A stretch of DNA of 64,000 nucleotides from positions 7,163,036-7,227,035 of the forward strand of contig OZ020262.1 in NCBI GenBank assembly GCA_963971285.1. Reading direction: 5' to 3'. Positions within the stretch are counted from its first letter, which is position 1, and every line of letters begins with the position of its first letter. Under the pieces are notes generated by a model. It ran no database searches. It saw only the letters and a list, made by a program, of their open reading frames with translations, and was not told the DNA's origin. Shown one piece after another: positions 1-12,500 of this stretch. The position numbers were made by a program, and so were the translations under genes. Origin of the DNA: Astropecten irregularis (taxonomy: Eukaryota; Echinodermata; Asteroidea; Paxillosida; Astropectinidae).

Positions 1-300
1 AGCATAACATTCACAAGGAGTTTTGGCTGGAATGGTGATTTCTTTTTTTTACCAAGGTTTTTGGTGCTCAAGTTAGGCAAATTTTGGTGCTTAAGCAGCT
101 CTATGAAATTGGTCCCAGTTGTACCTGGAAAAAAAAATAGCAAAAAATAGTTCATGGACAACTCTTTCAGAGCAAAATTCGAAAGAAAACCTCAAAATTA
201 TACTTAATCAATTTTGTTAAAATAAGAAATTATTTTGGACAATGAAGTTTAAAACAACTATCTCATAAAGAAGTACAAACAACATTAAACGTGCTCTCAC
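1..300. other. PRKX intron 3 (partial)
   Basis: Intronic sequence. The first ~111 bases match the right half of the inverted-repeat element at 44264-44511, including the end GCTTAAGCAGCTCTATGAAATT. Nothing else coding is seen. Confidence 0.7.
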
Positions 301-564
301 CTGTCTTTTATCCTTTTCGCAAATCCAAAATCGGTGAGTTTCACGTGGCCCTCGCGATCAATTAAAATATTTTCAGGTTTCAAATCCCTGTAAACAATGT
401 CCTCTTTGTGCAAATAGTCTAGAGCGGAGGTTATTTCCAGCGTGAAAAACTTGGCTATGGAGGCCTTGAAACGCCCCATACTGCGTAGATAGGTGAAAAG
501 TTCTCCGCCACATACATATTCCAGAAGCATGTACAGGAATGTATCGTTGTGGTACGACCAATAT
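301..564 (-). CDS. PRKX: PRKX-like kinase, coding exon 3 (hinge to DFG)
   Basis: The exon starts after TTACAG, completes the leucine codon and reads [16 protein letters not shown]..., through YRDLKPEN to FGFAKRIKD, ending two bases into an arginine codon before GTGAGA. It contains the catalytic aspartate, the metal-binding asparagine and the DFG. The next exon should start around the TWTLCGTPE activation loop and lies left of position 1. Confidence 0.92.
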
Positions 565-3500
565 CTGTAATAAACAAATAAACAAACAAATTACAGAATG
601 GTGTTATCGAAATTCAATCAAAATTGCTCTTACAATGTTTTGGAAATATGCTATCCCCAACCTAAAGTGCTTAGAAATTGACTATGAAAAAAATAATGAT
701 GCGGCTTTTCAGGTTCGAACCCCACTTGTGTCGCGAATGCACATGCCGTGCACAATCAAATACAACTTGTCCATAGGTTCGAATCCCACTTCAGCCTGTG
801 TTTTTTTTTTCTCTCAAGCGCACAAAAAAACAAACTTTTTAACACTAGGCATGTTGAGAAGGCCAAATCTAACTTACTTCCTTTTGATTTTCAAACAACG
901 AAACGAAACGATTATATTGACGTACTGAGAGTTTTTCGCTTTGTTGTTTTCCTATCCGGCATAACAATAGACTTAAATCAGAACAATGCATGCCTTACAT
1001 AAGATTGGTTTGTATTGCTTAGCAGTTCCTGGTAGTAGAATTTTTCTTTGTTCACCTTTCAATGACTTAAAAATCAGTCAGTTTCCATTGTGTTTATTTG
1101 ATGAGATATAGCAATTTGTTGAATTACATGTACAGCACTTCCTTGTTCAGTTTTCTAAAAGCGGCGACCTTCCTTCTTAATATCTCCAGCCAAAACAGAT
1201 ATCGCGCTTTCAAATTTAACAGAACTGAAAGTCACCAATAATACATGTACATCACACTTCCCCTTTGTATAACATGTACCCGTTCTGCTATGAAACATTT
1301 ATATATATATAAATCTCATTTTTCTGTTCAAAGTTCCATTTACAATGAATGCATGTACAAAAATTCTTGACAAAAGCTTGGGACAAAATTTGTTATGCTT
1401 GTTTGTGGGTTCTCCTAAATCTACATGTAAAGGTTTGAAAAACAAAATCTGGCAGAGTTTAAAAATAAAATAACATTTGATCATGGATTCAGGATTTTTA
1501 TAGAGTGAACATTTTTTACTTTTCTTAGAATCCAGTTCAGCAGCTGATTTCACTTAACTTCAAATGTTGTGAATGCAATATTTTGTTGCATGACTTATGC
1601 AACATTTTCTTGCCTTTGGTTGCACAAGTTCTGCCAATTTTACGAAAAATTTGTACGTTGCGTAAGTTACGCAACATTTCGTGAAATCGGCTGCAGCTCT
1701 TTTGGGAGAATTCCAGACCCTTTCTAGACAAAATACCAAAAAGTTACTCATGAGCAGAGTATATTCTTTGAAGCAATGGTTTGAAAGTAATCCTCCAACA
1801 AAAGAAGGCTGCTCATGGTCAGAATCTAACATTTCATGTCTACATTTTCCAGCTCAAAAAAAAATTGGACAAAAGACAGCAAAAGGGCCGAGCAAACACA
1901 GCGGCTTTATTCAGAAATGGCCTTGTAACAAAGATCCCACGGACAATGTACACATCTTTCTGAATGTCCTGGTCATAAATAACAAGATGAGGAAAAAAAA
2001 CACACAGACGACGATTTAATTCATGCCGACAATTTTGTTGAGTGGTCGGCAGACGATTACTACGCATGTGTAAATTACACCATTATGCAACTGCCATTGA
2101 CTGAGAATTAACGACTGACTATTAACACTAACGGTTACGGCCCCAGGGGTAAGACATTGGGTCTATGGTTGTTAGGGTACTACGGTGCATCAGACGGAGT
2201 GAGGGATCCTTATAAATGCTGTCTAATACACTCCAAGGACCAGTAATTACCCACACGGCAGGAAAAGGGTAAGAATAAAATAGGGGTGGGACGGTCGATA
2301 GAAGCATGGTCCAGAACATAAGTAGGATTTCAATTCGACAACAAGACTTGCCAGACTTTGAAACCAAATTCAAGAATAACTGCGTGTTTAGTATTTAACT
2401 TGTTTTTTAAGAATTTTTCTTCGGCCATTAATTTGTTGTACTCAGTTTGGAAACCATGAGTTTTCCTAAAGCCTCTTAGAAACAGTTGGCACAAAATAGC
2501 CTAAATGTTACTCAAATGGAAACTATTTTATAGTTCAGTACATCTGCACATTTTATGATCGTAATCCTTCATTCAAAAGTAAATAAAACAGAATATACAG
2601 AAGTGATAAGCCTACATTTATACAATATTTGTCTGCAGGAGAATAACAACATAAATTTGCACCTCGTTACTAACATGGGGATTGACGGTTGCCATGTTAC
2701 ACACTCGCACATAGGAAACCTTCATAGGGCTTTTACGAAACAGAGGCTCAGGCTCCAGCTCTGACATACAGGCTGCGTTCGAGCGAGCTACTCGTGTTAA
2801 CACGAGTATACTCCTGAGCGCTCGCCGCTCGAACGGCCGGAGTACGACACTCGGGTCAGCGAGAGTATACTCTCCAGCGTTGGGGAGTATACTCCTGCAC
2901 CGGAGAGTATTGCGTGCGCATCACACTCGTGTCACCGGGAGTAACCGCTCGAACGCAGCCACATATGCAGAAAATATAGGTTGTGGTTTTTCATTGAAGC
3001 TGAAGCTCCGTTTTCCTTTTCAAACCAGAGAATCTACAAGTTTCCGAACCCCAGCCAAAAGCCTCTATTTTGATACCCTTTATTTTAGAATTTAATCACG
3101 AAATGGAGCTGGAGCCTGAAACGGAGCCTGAGCCTCTGTTTCGTAGACACCCAATGTAACCTGTACACGCTACCTCCATGATGCTTCATACATATACACC
3201 TGTACATACATGTACTACTGAACATGTAGGCTTACAAGGTAAAACTTCAAGTCATTAGGAGTTGAAAGGCATCAAAGTGTGGATAATTATTGCATCTACC
3301 AGATGCTCTTGCCTGTGCACGTAGCTCGCAGAAACCAAACTCGATAGGAAACCGAGAAATGAAAATGGCAAATACACAATCCCAACCACCCTACAATACA
3401 GTAATGTACATCAGGATGGTGATACAATTTAGACACAAATTTAGAAATTTGTAAAATTTGAAATTCAAGTCACTAGGCGCTACAGGAAGGTAATATTTTT

Positions 3501-6500
3501 AAGGGTTTTATATTGGTATAAGGCCTAACATACCAAAACAAAAATCTTCACAGATTTACGTATAACTTACTGGGTATAGAGAGGGTAATAGTAGAAACAT
3601 ACTGTAAAAATATTTCTGCCTGAAATGCTGTATTTATCCAGAAAAGAGTAAAACCAATCACCAAAATAATTTTGATCGTGGAAAGATAAAAAAATTAGAC
3701 AGATTCCCACAAAACTTGGCGTAACAATTGCAATGGTTTTCCGCTGTTTTCTATTGTTTCCAATGATCAATTGAGCTGAAAATTTCACATGTTTTTTTTA
3801 TTCCATGACAAATCGAATTATGAGCAGCCTACATTTGCTCTGTCACCTTTACAAATGTTGTACACCCCCTTTAAGCCCCTTCCAAATATATACAATTTAC
3901 AAATCTCCATGGTTACTAAATGAGAAAACGCCATGGTTACACTCTATAATATCACAAACTTCAACGACCCATGTATACGTGTTACACCCGACACCCACTC
4001 ATGCAGAAACTGTTGTGGCAATTCCACAAATGGACAAGGAACAAAGTAAACAGCTTAATCTTGATGTGGGCTAAGTCGATAAGATATTGATTCATCAGGC
4101 TTCTCAGCAGCTACATGTACATCATCATAATAGACTGCAAATACAGTAGGGCAGATATGCATGTATAGGTGTAGCTCTTAAAGGTAGTATCATACTTTGA
4201 TAGCATACCGAAACACAAATCTTCACAGATTTACCTTTAACTTACAGGGTGTGAAGACGGTGATGGTAGAAACATACCATTAAAGTTTTTCTGTCTAAAA
4301 TGCTGTATTTATCCAGAAAAGAGTAAAACCAGCGACCAAAAGTATTTTTGATCTTTTAAAGATCAAAAATAAAAGAGAAAAGACTTAAAAACTATTGTGG
4401 CCGTTTTCACTGTTTTCTCAAAAAGTGGGCACCGTTTGGAACAGAAATTTTCACAGATGACTATATCTTTCTTGATATTTTTGCCCATGAATCTGTATTT
4501 CTTTGACAAAAACCAAAGTATGATACTATCTACTGCAACTTACATGTATACTGCAACTTGACTGAACATTCTAATTGATACACTTCAATTAAAGGAATTT
4601 TTAAGAGTCTGAAAAAATGTAAGTAGAGGTATAAAACGTGCCGATCAGTCAACATTAATTCAGTAGCAAAATGGCAAGTGAAATGTCTGAGGTTATCAAG
4701 TTGGTGACAAACAAATGTTAGCAGACGTTTTTTTGTTGATTGACCAAATTTTTAGGATCCCAAGTCCAAGACATCAATTTTGGATAAAGAGGGAAACTCG
4801 TTCATATGATTAATTTACTGGTAATAGGGGACGGGAATATTGTATGATTGGAGGATACCAGTGAAATTGAGGACTTAGTGTCCAGGCCTCCAGGGAAAGA
4901 AATGTGTCTCCTATTTGATCCTAGGCTCAAGGCAGTCTATAGGTTTCCATTGATTTATCGGGTTGCTCAGACACTAGATGACCGCTTGAGAGGCGACTGA
5001 ACAAACAGCGGGGACCCCAGCAACAATTTGTGCAATGCCCAGCCCACCTGTGACTTGGACAGACAATGCATGGCCGCCATCGTTTTGGACACAGGCCGAC
5101 ACTTCCCATTCAAAGAGAGTATTGATCCCCAGTGGGGGATGTCTTCTGAAGTCATTTATGTTCGTGGAAAAGACTACTGTTGATGTCATGTTTAATAAGC
5201 CGCGTTTGTTCAATAAATTTGCATCTATAGGACTCGTCCTCTACAACGCAGAAAAAACCTATATGTTGACATACACCACTGAGCTTAGCACAATAATTTC
5301 TAAGTGTTGTGTATCACAAATGACAAAAACTCTTTGCCTTCAAATTTGGACTCCAACTACAATGTACATGGACAAAAGTTAGCACTATAGAAAGTGTACA
5401 GAAAAATGACTTCCTTGGACGTTGGAGTTACAGTAGGAGGGCCTGACACGCTTTGATCCTAGCAGGATCTTTGTCAAAGGCTAATAGCTAAAAATGACTT
5501 TCATGTTTTGCATAATTTTAGAAGCACTTGTACTACCTTTCTAGTACCTTAAATATTGTCATTCAGTACATAAAGATATCGCTCGAAGCACATGAGACTA
5601 AACAGGCACATAACGGGTCAGAACATCACCCACATCACCTTGAAAAGAAGAAAACTACCAGAACCGCTATCTATTTTTGGCAGTGAAATGCACAAACCTA
5701 AGCACGCCTTCAGAAATGCAGCCGTTCTCGGCAATTTAGGATATCAGTCACGATTTACTTGGCAGAATTCTTTCTTTGAGTCCACAGGTAAAGGCGATTT
5801 ATCCTTTAAGTATTTCTGTCCGACCATAGAGGTGTACGACCCAACAAAAGGAGTTTTGGCTTGTTGATAAGCAACCCTTCGGGCCATTTGCAATTAAGGC
5901 TCCATTCAATGTGGCTGTCACAGCTCCCGCTAGCCAGTCAGTTTGGCAAGCTCACATCACAACTCTGCGACAACTTCAAGGACAAATGTCCCCATTTCAC
6001 AAAGCTTGAACAATTTAATAGGGTGTGCATCGTTTTGCGTATTTGTATGTGCGTGTTGTTATTGTCACCATAGCAACTTGTTCAGTGATATCACACTTCC
6101 TTGGCGGTTTAAGAAAATTTTACATGTAGCAAAAAATCGTCTGCATGATCATGTAAACATAACCTGACAAAAAAGTAAATTCACAAAATAACCTTAACTA
6201 TTCTTTATATTTCAAACCAAAAGGACAATGGGTATATCAAAAATACAATTTTTTTCAAGAGAATAATTTTGAAATAAATACATACAAAATACAATGTATG
6301 TATGGCTACCAACAGGCTTTGCATGCGACCATCAAAGTTGGAGGATGTGTTCGTGGATTTTTTTGTGATCCCTGAAATCTCGGCCCACCAGAGAGTGAAC
6401 GAGTATTGTCCGATGATGCAACACACAATCAGCATTTGTCCGATAATAGGCAATCACAGTGGACGGCATACCGGCCCCCTCTAAAGAAATGGTAAATTAC

Positions 6501-9500
6501 AGGCTTGAAAGGCCCACAATGTCCCTGCAGGATCTTCAAAACATACCAGCCCCTCCAAAGAGATCGAGCAAGGAACAATTTGGGATAAAATTGCACCGGT
6601 CCCCAAACAAGTCTCAACTGTGAAAAGAACATAAAAAAAAACACTGGTAGGCGGACAATGTAATAGGTTGGGTTGGCTGGGCGCTGGGGATGGAATGGTA
6701 AGGCCCCTTGTTGAACAATTGGCCAGCCTCCATACTGCTTGTTAACAGACTGAAAACAACTTAAAGGGGATGGAGGGTTCATTTAAAACAAGCTTCAAGA
6801 CTATTTTTTAGCAGCACGTCTCACTTCTGGGTGGATGCACAACTGCAAAATGGACTTTGCAAACGTTAATCTTAACATCCTTTTTTTCCAATCAACTGAA
6901 TCTAAACGACTTGAATTTAATGTGGTGGAACTGATTTTAGTGATTTACCCTTCGGGCGGCAATCAAATTTGGATTTTATTTCCAGTGACTGACACAAAAG
7001 ACCATTTCATCCTAGCTCGATGGTGGTTTATGAAACGGAGGCTCAGGCTCCATTTCGTGAATCCATCCATTCTAAAATAACGGGTATCAAAATAGAGGCT
7101 TTTGGCTGCGGTTCGGAAGTCGATTCTCTGGTTTGAAAAAGGAAAACAGAGCTTCAGCTTCAATGAAAAACCACAACCTATAGGCTTATTTTCAGCATGG
7201 ATGACAGAGCTGGAGCCGGAGTATTGTAAATCCCCTAGGCCGAAGAAACCGCAGCCTTCCATTTCTTTTACAAGTAGAACATATTACCAAACAACTAATG
7301 TAGCCCACATACATGAATACAACAACAGCCTCTTCAACTGAAGAGTCTATGGACATTAGGTCTGTACAGCTTAACTGACCTAGCACTAAGCTTATTTGCT
7401 TAGCAGCACTCCACCAAGTGCATAGCAAACATAGTTATCACCTGCTCTGTGTGGTTACTGTATTACAAGATGGATGTGTCAACAGTACGCAGAGCAAAGG
7501 CCAAGCAATGCTAGATAAGTGCTACACAAACCAACATCATGTAAAGTGTGGGCAATAGCCAAGATGACATTTTGAGCAATTCGCTTAATTGTCTCAACCG
7601 GAAACTATCAGAAATTTATCAGAATTTTCGTTAGGATCACTTCTTTGACTTGAAAGATGGAAAAGGAATCTATTTAAACCATATTTTTGGTCTTGACAAA
7701 TATATGTACAGTGTAGGAAGTTTTATTGGAACAAGGTACTGTACATGTGGACTTTTTTGGACGGTATTTCCGATACGGCAGATGTTTGAAGCTAAAATTC
7801 TCCAAAAATGTCCTGGGGTTGATTTCCTCCATGATTTCACCAAACTCATCTTAACTTACTATCAATCATAGGACTTGTGATGCATTACAGCCCAACGTAG
7901 GATACAATTGTTTAACCTTCGTAACTCGAAATACGATCATTCGTAGGGCTTTGTGAAATCAATCACAGAATCGATACGGCTAATGGTAACGAGTGATTCA
8001 TATTGTGTGCAAGATGTGTGTCTTTTAAAGGTCATACTTTGGTAAGACACCAAAACAGAAATTTTCACAGATTTACGTATAACTTACAGGGTATGAAAAT
8101 GGTGGTGGTAGAAACATACTGTTGAAATGTTTGTGCCTGAAATGATGTATTTATCCAGAAATTAATACACTGTAAAACAACGACCGAAATACTTTTTGAT
8201 CTTTTAAAAGATAAAAAATAAAAGAGAAAAGACTTAAGAAATACTGTGGGCGTTTAAGCCAGATTAAGATTGGTAGTGGCTTTTGGGGATGGGCACTTAC
8301 AAAGCCTTATATACACCAATGTGAACATCGAAACTGTACCATGACCAAAAAGTCTTGACTTTTCAAATTCTTTCACAAGGTTGAAGTCAGGATTTTTTCT
8401 AGAGCATTCTTTATCCCAAACAAAAACGCATTCAAGTAAAGATGTTCACTGTAAAAAAACAAAACCAATTTCTTGTTAAGCTTCCTGTGTGTCATTATAG
8501 TAAGAATGAAATTGGTAAGGCAGGTTCCTGATGACTGGTTTCGTTGTCGCTATCCGTCACGTCTTTTTATAGATTTTTTGGATGCTGTTTGCTGCCACGA
8601 ACGATTTTGACAATGTCATCATCTTCATTAGGACCGAGTCGGAGTTTCCAGCACGCCTGAATTCAATACAGGAAGCGAAAGCAGCAACGAAACCATTGAA
8701 CTTCCTACAGAATGCAGTTACACTGATTAATGGCGTGCTGTTTTGATCCGAGTAATAAATAGGATTGTACGTCTTTCTTTTTCAACGGAAGGATATTCAT
8801 TCTCAATGACAAGCTGTTGTTTTGGACAAATTGTTAAAAATACAGCAAGGCAATGACCAGGGGCAGCAAGGCAATGACCAGGGGCACTAAGACAATGACT
8901 AGGGGCAGCAAGGCAATGACCAGGGGCAGCAAGGCAATGACCAGGGGCACTAAGACAATGACTAGGGGCAGCAAGGCAATGACCAGGGGCCGCAAGGCAA
9001 TGACCAAGGACACCAAGGCAATGACCAGTAGCACCAAGGCAATGACCAAGGCACCCCAACCCCTTTCAAGTACGGTATAACCTTCTCCCTTTCCTCTTTG
9101 AATTTTGAATCCAGAACACTATTAACAGCAACTAGAGAAAGTTAACTATGAACACAAAATTTAAGTACCATCAGCTACATGTAGATTTCTCTTGTCTAAA
9201 ACTTGTGTAAAGTAAAATCAAATCTACACGTAAGGTGCGCAATGACAATAACTATATCAAGCATTCTATTGCTAAACTTTTTCTCCAGGTTAGTGCTTGA
9301 CATGTCCAGAGAAATGAACTCAACTTCTTGACGTCAACTCTGAACTAGCAGAGTACACACCAACAGTACCTTGACTCCAAAACTAATGGTCAGATCAGTT
9401 GCAAGATATTTCTTATTGTAAAATTAATTCTGATGCTTTATCCATCCCATTCTGAGCCTTAACTGTCAAAATAGAACTTGTGCTCAAAACTTACAGACAC

Positions 9501-12500
9501 AATTTTGAATTTTCAGATGATGCATAATGCATATTTATGGCCATCGGCTGATTTTTCAACGGGAAGACAATTTTTCTGGGAAAATGTTTTGTCCAAAGGC
9601 AAAAAAGGTCAATGAAAATGGGACAGCCATTTTGTTTTTATGAAGGTCACAGTACAGAGCAATTTCAAGATACCCTGCAAGAAAATATTTCACACAGATG
9701 TGATATTAATGAGTGCAAAGTCTTAACGTTGTTTTTTGGACCCGACATACTTTCAGCTTGAGAAGCAATCTTTCACTGAAAAAACAAAATTCAAGGCGAA
9801 ACATGCTCAAGATGTTGGAACAAACAACGGAGGTAAACATACCATAGTTTTTGTTTCAGCATTGTTTACTTGAATGACCAACTTCATACTTATAAGTAAT
9901 AAACTGACGTAAATATTTGGAGTTAGGAGGGCCTGACATTTCCAGGACTAGAAGGACCTTTCTCAAAGGCTAAATGACTAGAGGACAAGAACATACAAAG
10001 TAACACGCATGTTCTTGTCCTCTTGTCATTTAGCCTTTGACTTTGAGAAAGATCCTGCTAGGATCGAAACCTCAGGCCCAAATAACCAACAGTTATTTGG
10101 AAGATAAGAGTTTTATGCTGAGACCCACAGAAATGTGGAATTTTTGACTTACAGATTGACTATGAACGGATGCTTGATGGACATCAGAATGGACTTCTCG
10201 CTGAGGACGTGATCACACTGCTTTAACTTCACCACGTCCGCTATCGAGTGAATCTTCAGTGCCATGTACTCCTTCAACAGCTTATCTTTCACCAGCAGCA
10301 CCCGACCAAATGTACCAGTGCCTAAAAATAAAACCAAATTTGCACATTTTAGTTGGCGGTTTGATTTATTGAACAAGACATTTTGTGCTAAGCAATTTTG
10401 TTGTTGTGCTTAACAGGGCAGGACCGTCCTGAATGAGTCAAAACCATTGTATTGCACTCTACTCATTGACCCTACTGCCGTGAGTCTTCAGAAATTCAAC
10501 GATATTTATACAGTGAATGCCACTACAAACGAACATCGCTATACCAAACATTTGGCTATACCGAACATCATCCTTGGCTCCCAATTTCATAACTATAGGC
10601 CTAATGTATAGGCCTCTGAACAGTTTTCACTAGTATTACGAACGACCACTATAACAAATGAGTTCTGTGCGTCCCGGCGTGTTCGTTATAGTGGCATTTC
10701 ACAGTCGTAGCATTTTGGTGGATTTAGGACAGAAACACTAATCAATGCCAGCAAATTATTGTAAAATGCAAAATTAATTTACATTAATACAATTACGGTT
10801 CAATCATGAACGGTTAGTAATGACATACCAACTGAAGTCATTTGAATACAATGAACTTGGAATTATTATTGTCATAATGTCCTTCTTCGACAACATACTG
10901 TTCATGCAGTCTAGAACTCTACAACGGAAGAACATTGTACTAGGCCTATTAACTCAATCCACAACCACATAACATGGGTCGCTGAAATTTATCCTCCGAC
11001 TTCTACCAAAACAAATTGGGAGCCTATTAGGAGGCGGGAAGGCTGTTTTGTGCTGTTGACAAGCTTAGGCTCATACCCTGTCTGAACCTCTGAAGAACAA
11101 CAGGCTTTTCAGCTGTTATCACTTAACCTCTAAATGGCCGAACTCCCCCAGAGGTTCGGTGGGGGTGTTTAAGTGTTGTCATGGCAGCTAATACCACACA
11201 GTAACTGGTTCCACTTTATTATTGGGGGCAACCCCAGGAAGGTACCTGAATCAACTGTGTATAAAAAGCATAGCGCTACAAACAGCTCTATGGTTATAGT
11301 GCAGCAAAATGTCCTTGCAACAGGGTCATGCAATGAACTATGTTTTGTAATCTGATACCAGTGTCTTGAGTTAAATGCAAGCATATCTACACCACCACCA
11401 GACTATGCCTCAGGGCCACCAATTTCAGGTTAATCAGTCAGGGTGGCAGACTTGCACGTATTTTTTTGTAATTGGGGTCTAAACAAGTTAAATGGAGCAG
11501 GATGCTATACAATGAATGTCCCTGCAGCTATTTGGGTAGACCCTTGCTTTGCTTCTAAGCAATTCAGATCAATTCACACTTGAGATCAATCTTAGTGCTT
11601 CGTGAAATCTGGGCCAAGTCTACCAAAAGAGTTCATAAATTAACAACAGCAGATCACCGGTGATGTTTGTGGGTCATAAAGTACATTGGAAAATGACTAT
11701 TAAATGGTCCATTACCCACTCACAACATGCAGAGGAAAAAACGGGTACCCAGCCTCCCTGACAACAAGCCTTGATATATTATTTCCCCTCGGCGATGAAT
11801 TCTTATGATGACCAAGGTACATGTACTTACGTTCGGACAGTGCAGGAGGGATTAACTTTATAAGCCACACTCACGGGATTATTGGAAGGGGAGGAATTAG
11901 GCTCGAAGGCCTCTTTTTTAGGTAGAAATGAGGAAAGTTAAGATCTGGAAAATCTGGGGAACTAAGTAAATTGTTGATCAGCTCCTTTGTGAAATTGGAC
12001 ATGTACTGATGTGCCCAACTAACGTAATCAGTGCAATTTAACTACTTCTTATTCATCTGGACAATAGGTAGGACACTATATGCACACTGAGGAGAGTGGA
12101 CAGTCATGCCCTTGAAGTGTGGGGTCAGGGGCCCTCTTTGAGGTATGCTTGGACTGTGGTGCAGCACTGACCAATGCATACATGTTCTCCACACACAATT
12201 ACAGTATGTAACTCAAGCAGTCAAGGGGCATCACAAAGAGCTAAGCAAGAGAAAAGACTGGGATCTAGAACAATTCAATGCATGAAGCTCCGAAGCTGAG
12301 GGTACATGTATGTTCACACGAGCTGCTACATGTAACTTCACTGCTAACTTGGCAGTGAAAATTTGCGGCCGTTGGAATGAAATTTTAGCTAACTTCTCAA
12401 ACTTCTCTGCTTAGAAGTCAGTCAGTTAACAGTAAAAAATTTTGCTGTTGCTAGGAGGACCTTGGCGGCACTGATAACATCAATTAACAACAATTGCAAT

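Larger units (their letters stand above)
565..10152. other. PRKX intron 2 (9.6 kb), repeat-rich
   Basis: AT-rich intron with no convincing coding exon. It holds several dispersed elements (listed separately at 2727, 3498, 4180, 7024, 8027 and 9917) and the 21 bp minisatellite at 8846-9055. Two short tRNA-B-box-like GGTTCGAA matches at about 715 and 777 suggest decayed SINE pieces. Open frames here are short and show no family signature. Confidence 0.7.

Noticed and set aside
8727-9059. 110-residue minus-strand frame with GHCLAAP repeats, and overlapping frames on both strands
   Set aside because: Produced by the 21 bp minisatellite, which stays open in several frames on both strands. No start context, splice sites or family match.
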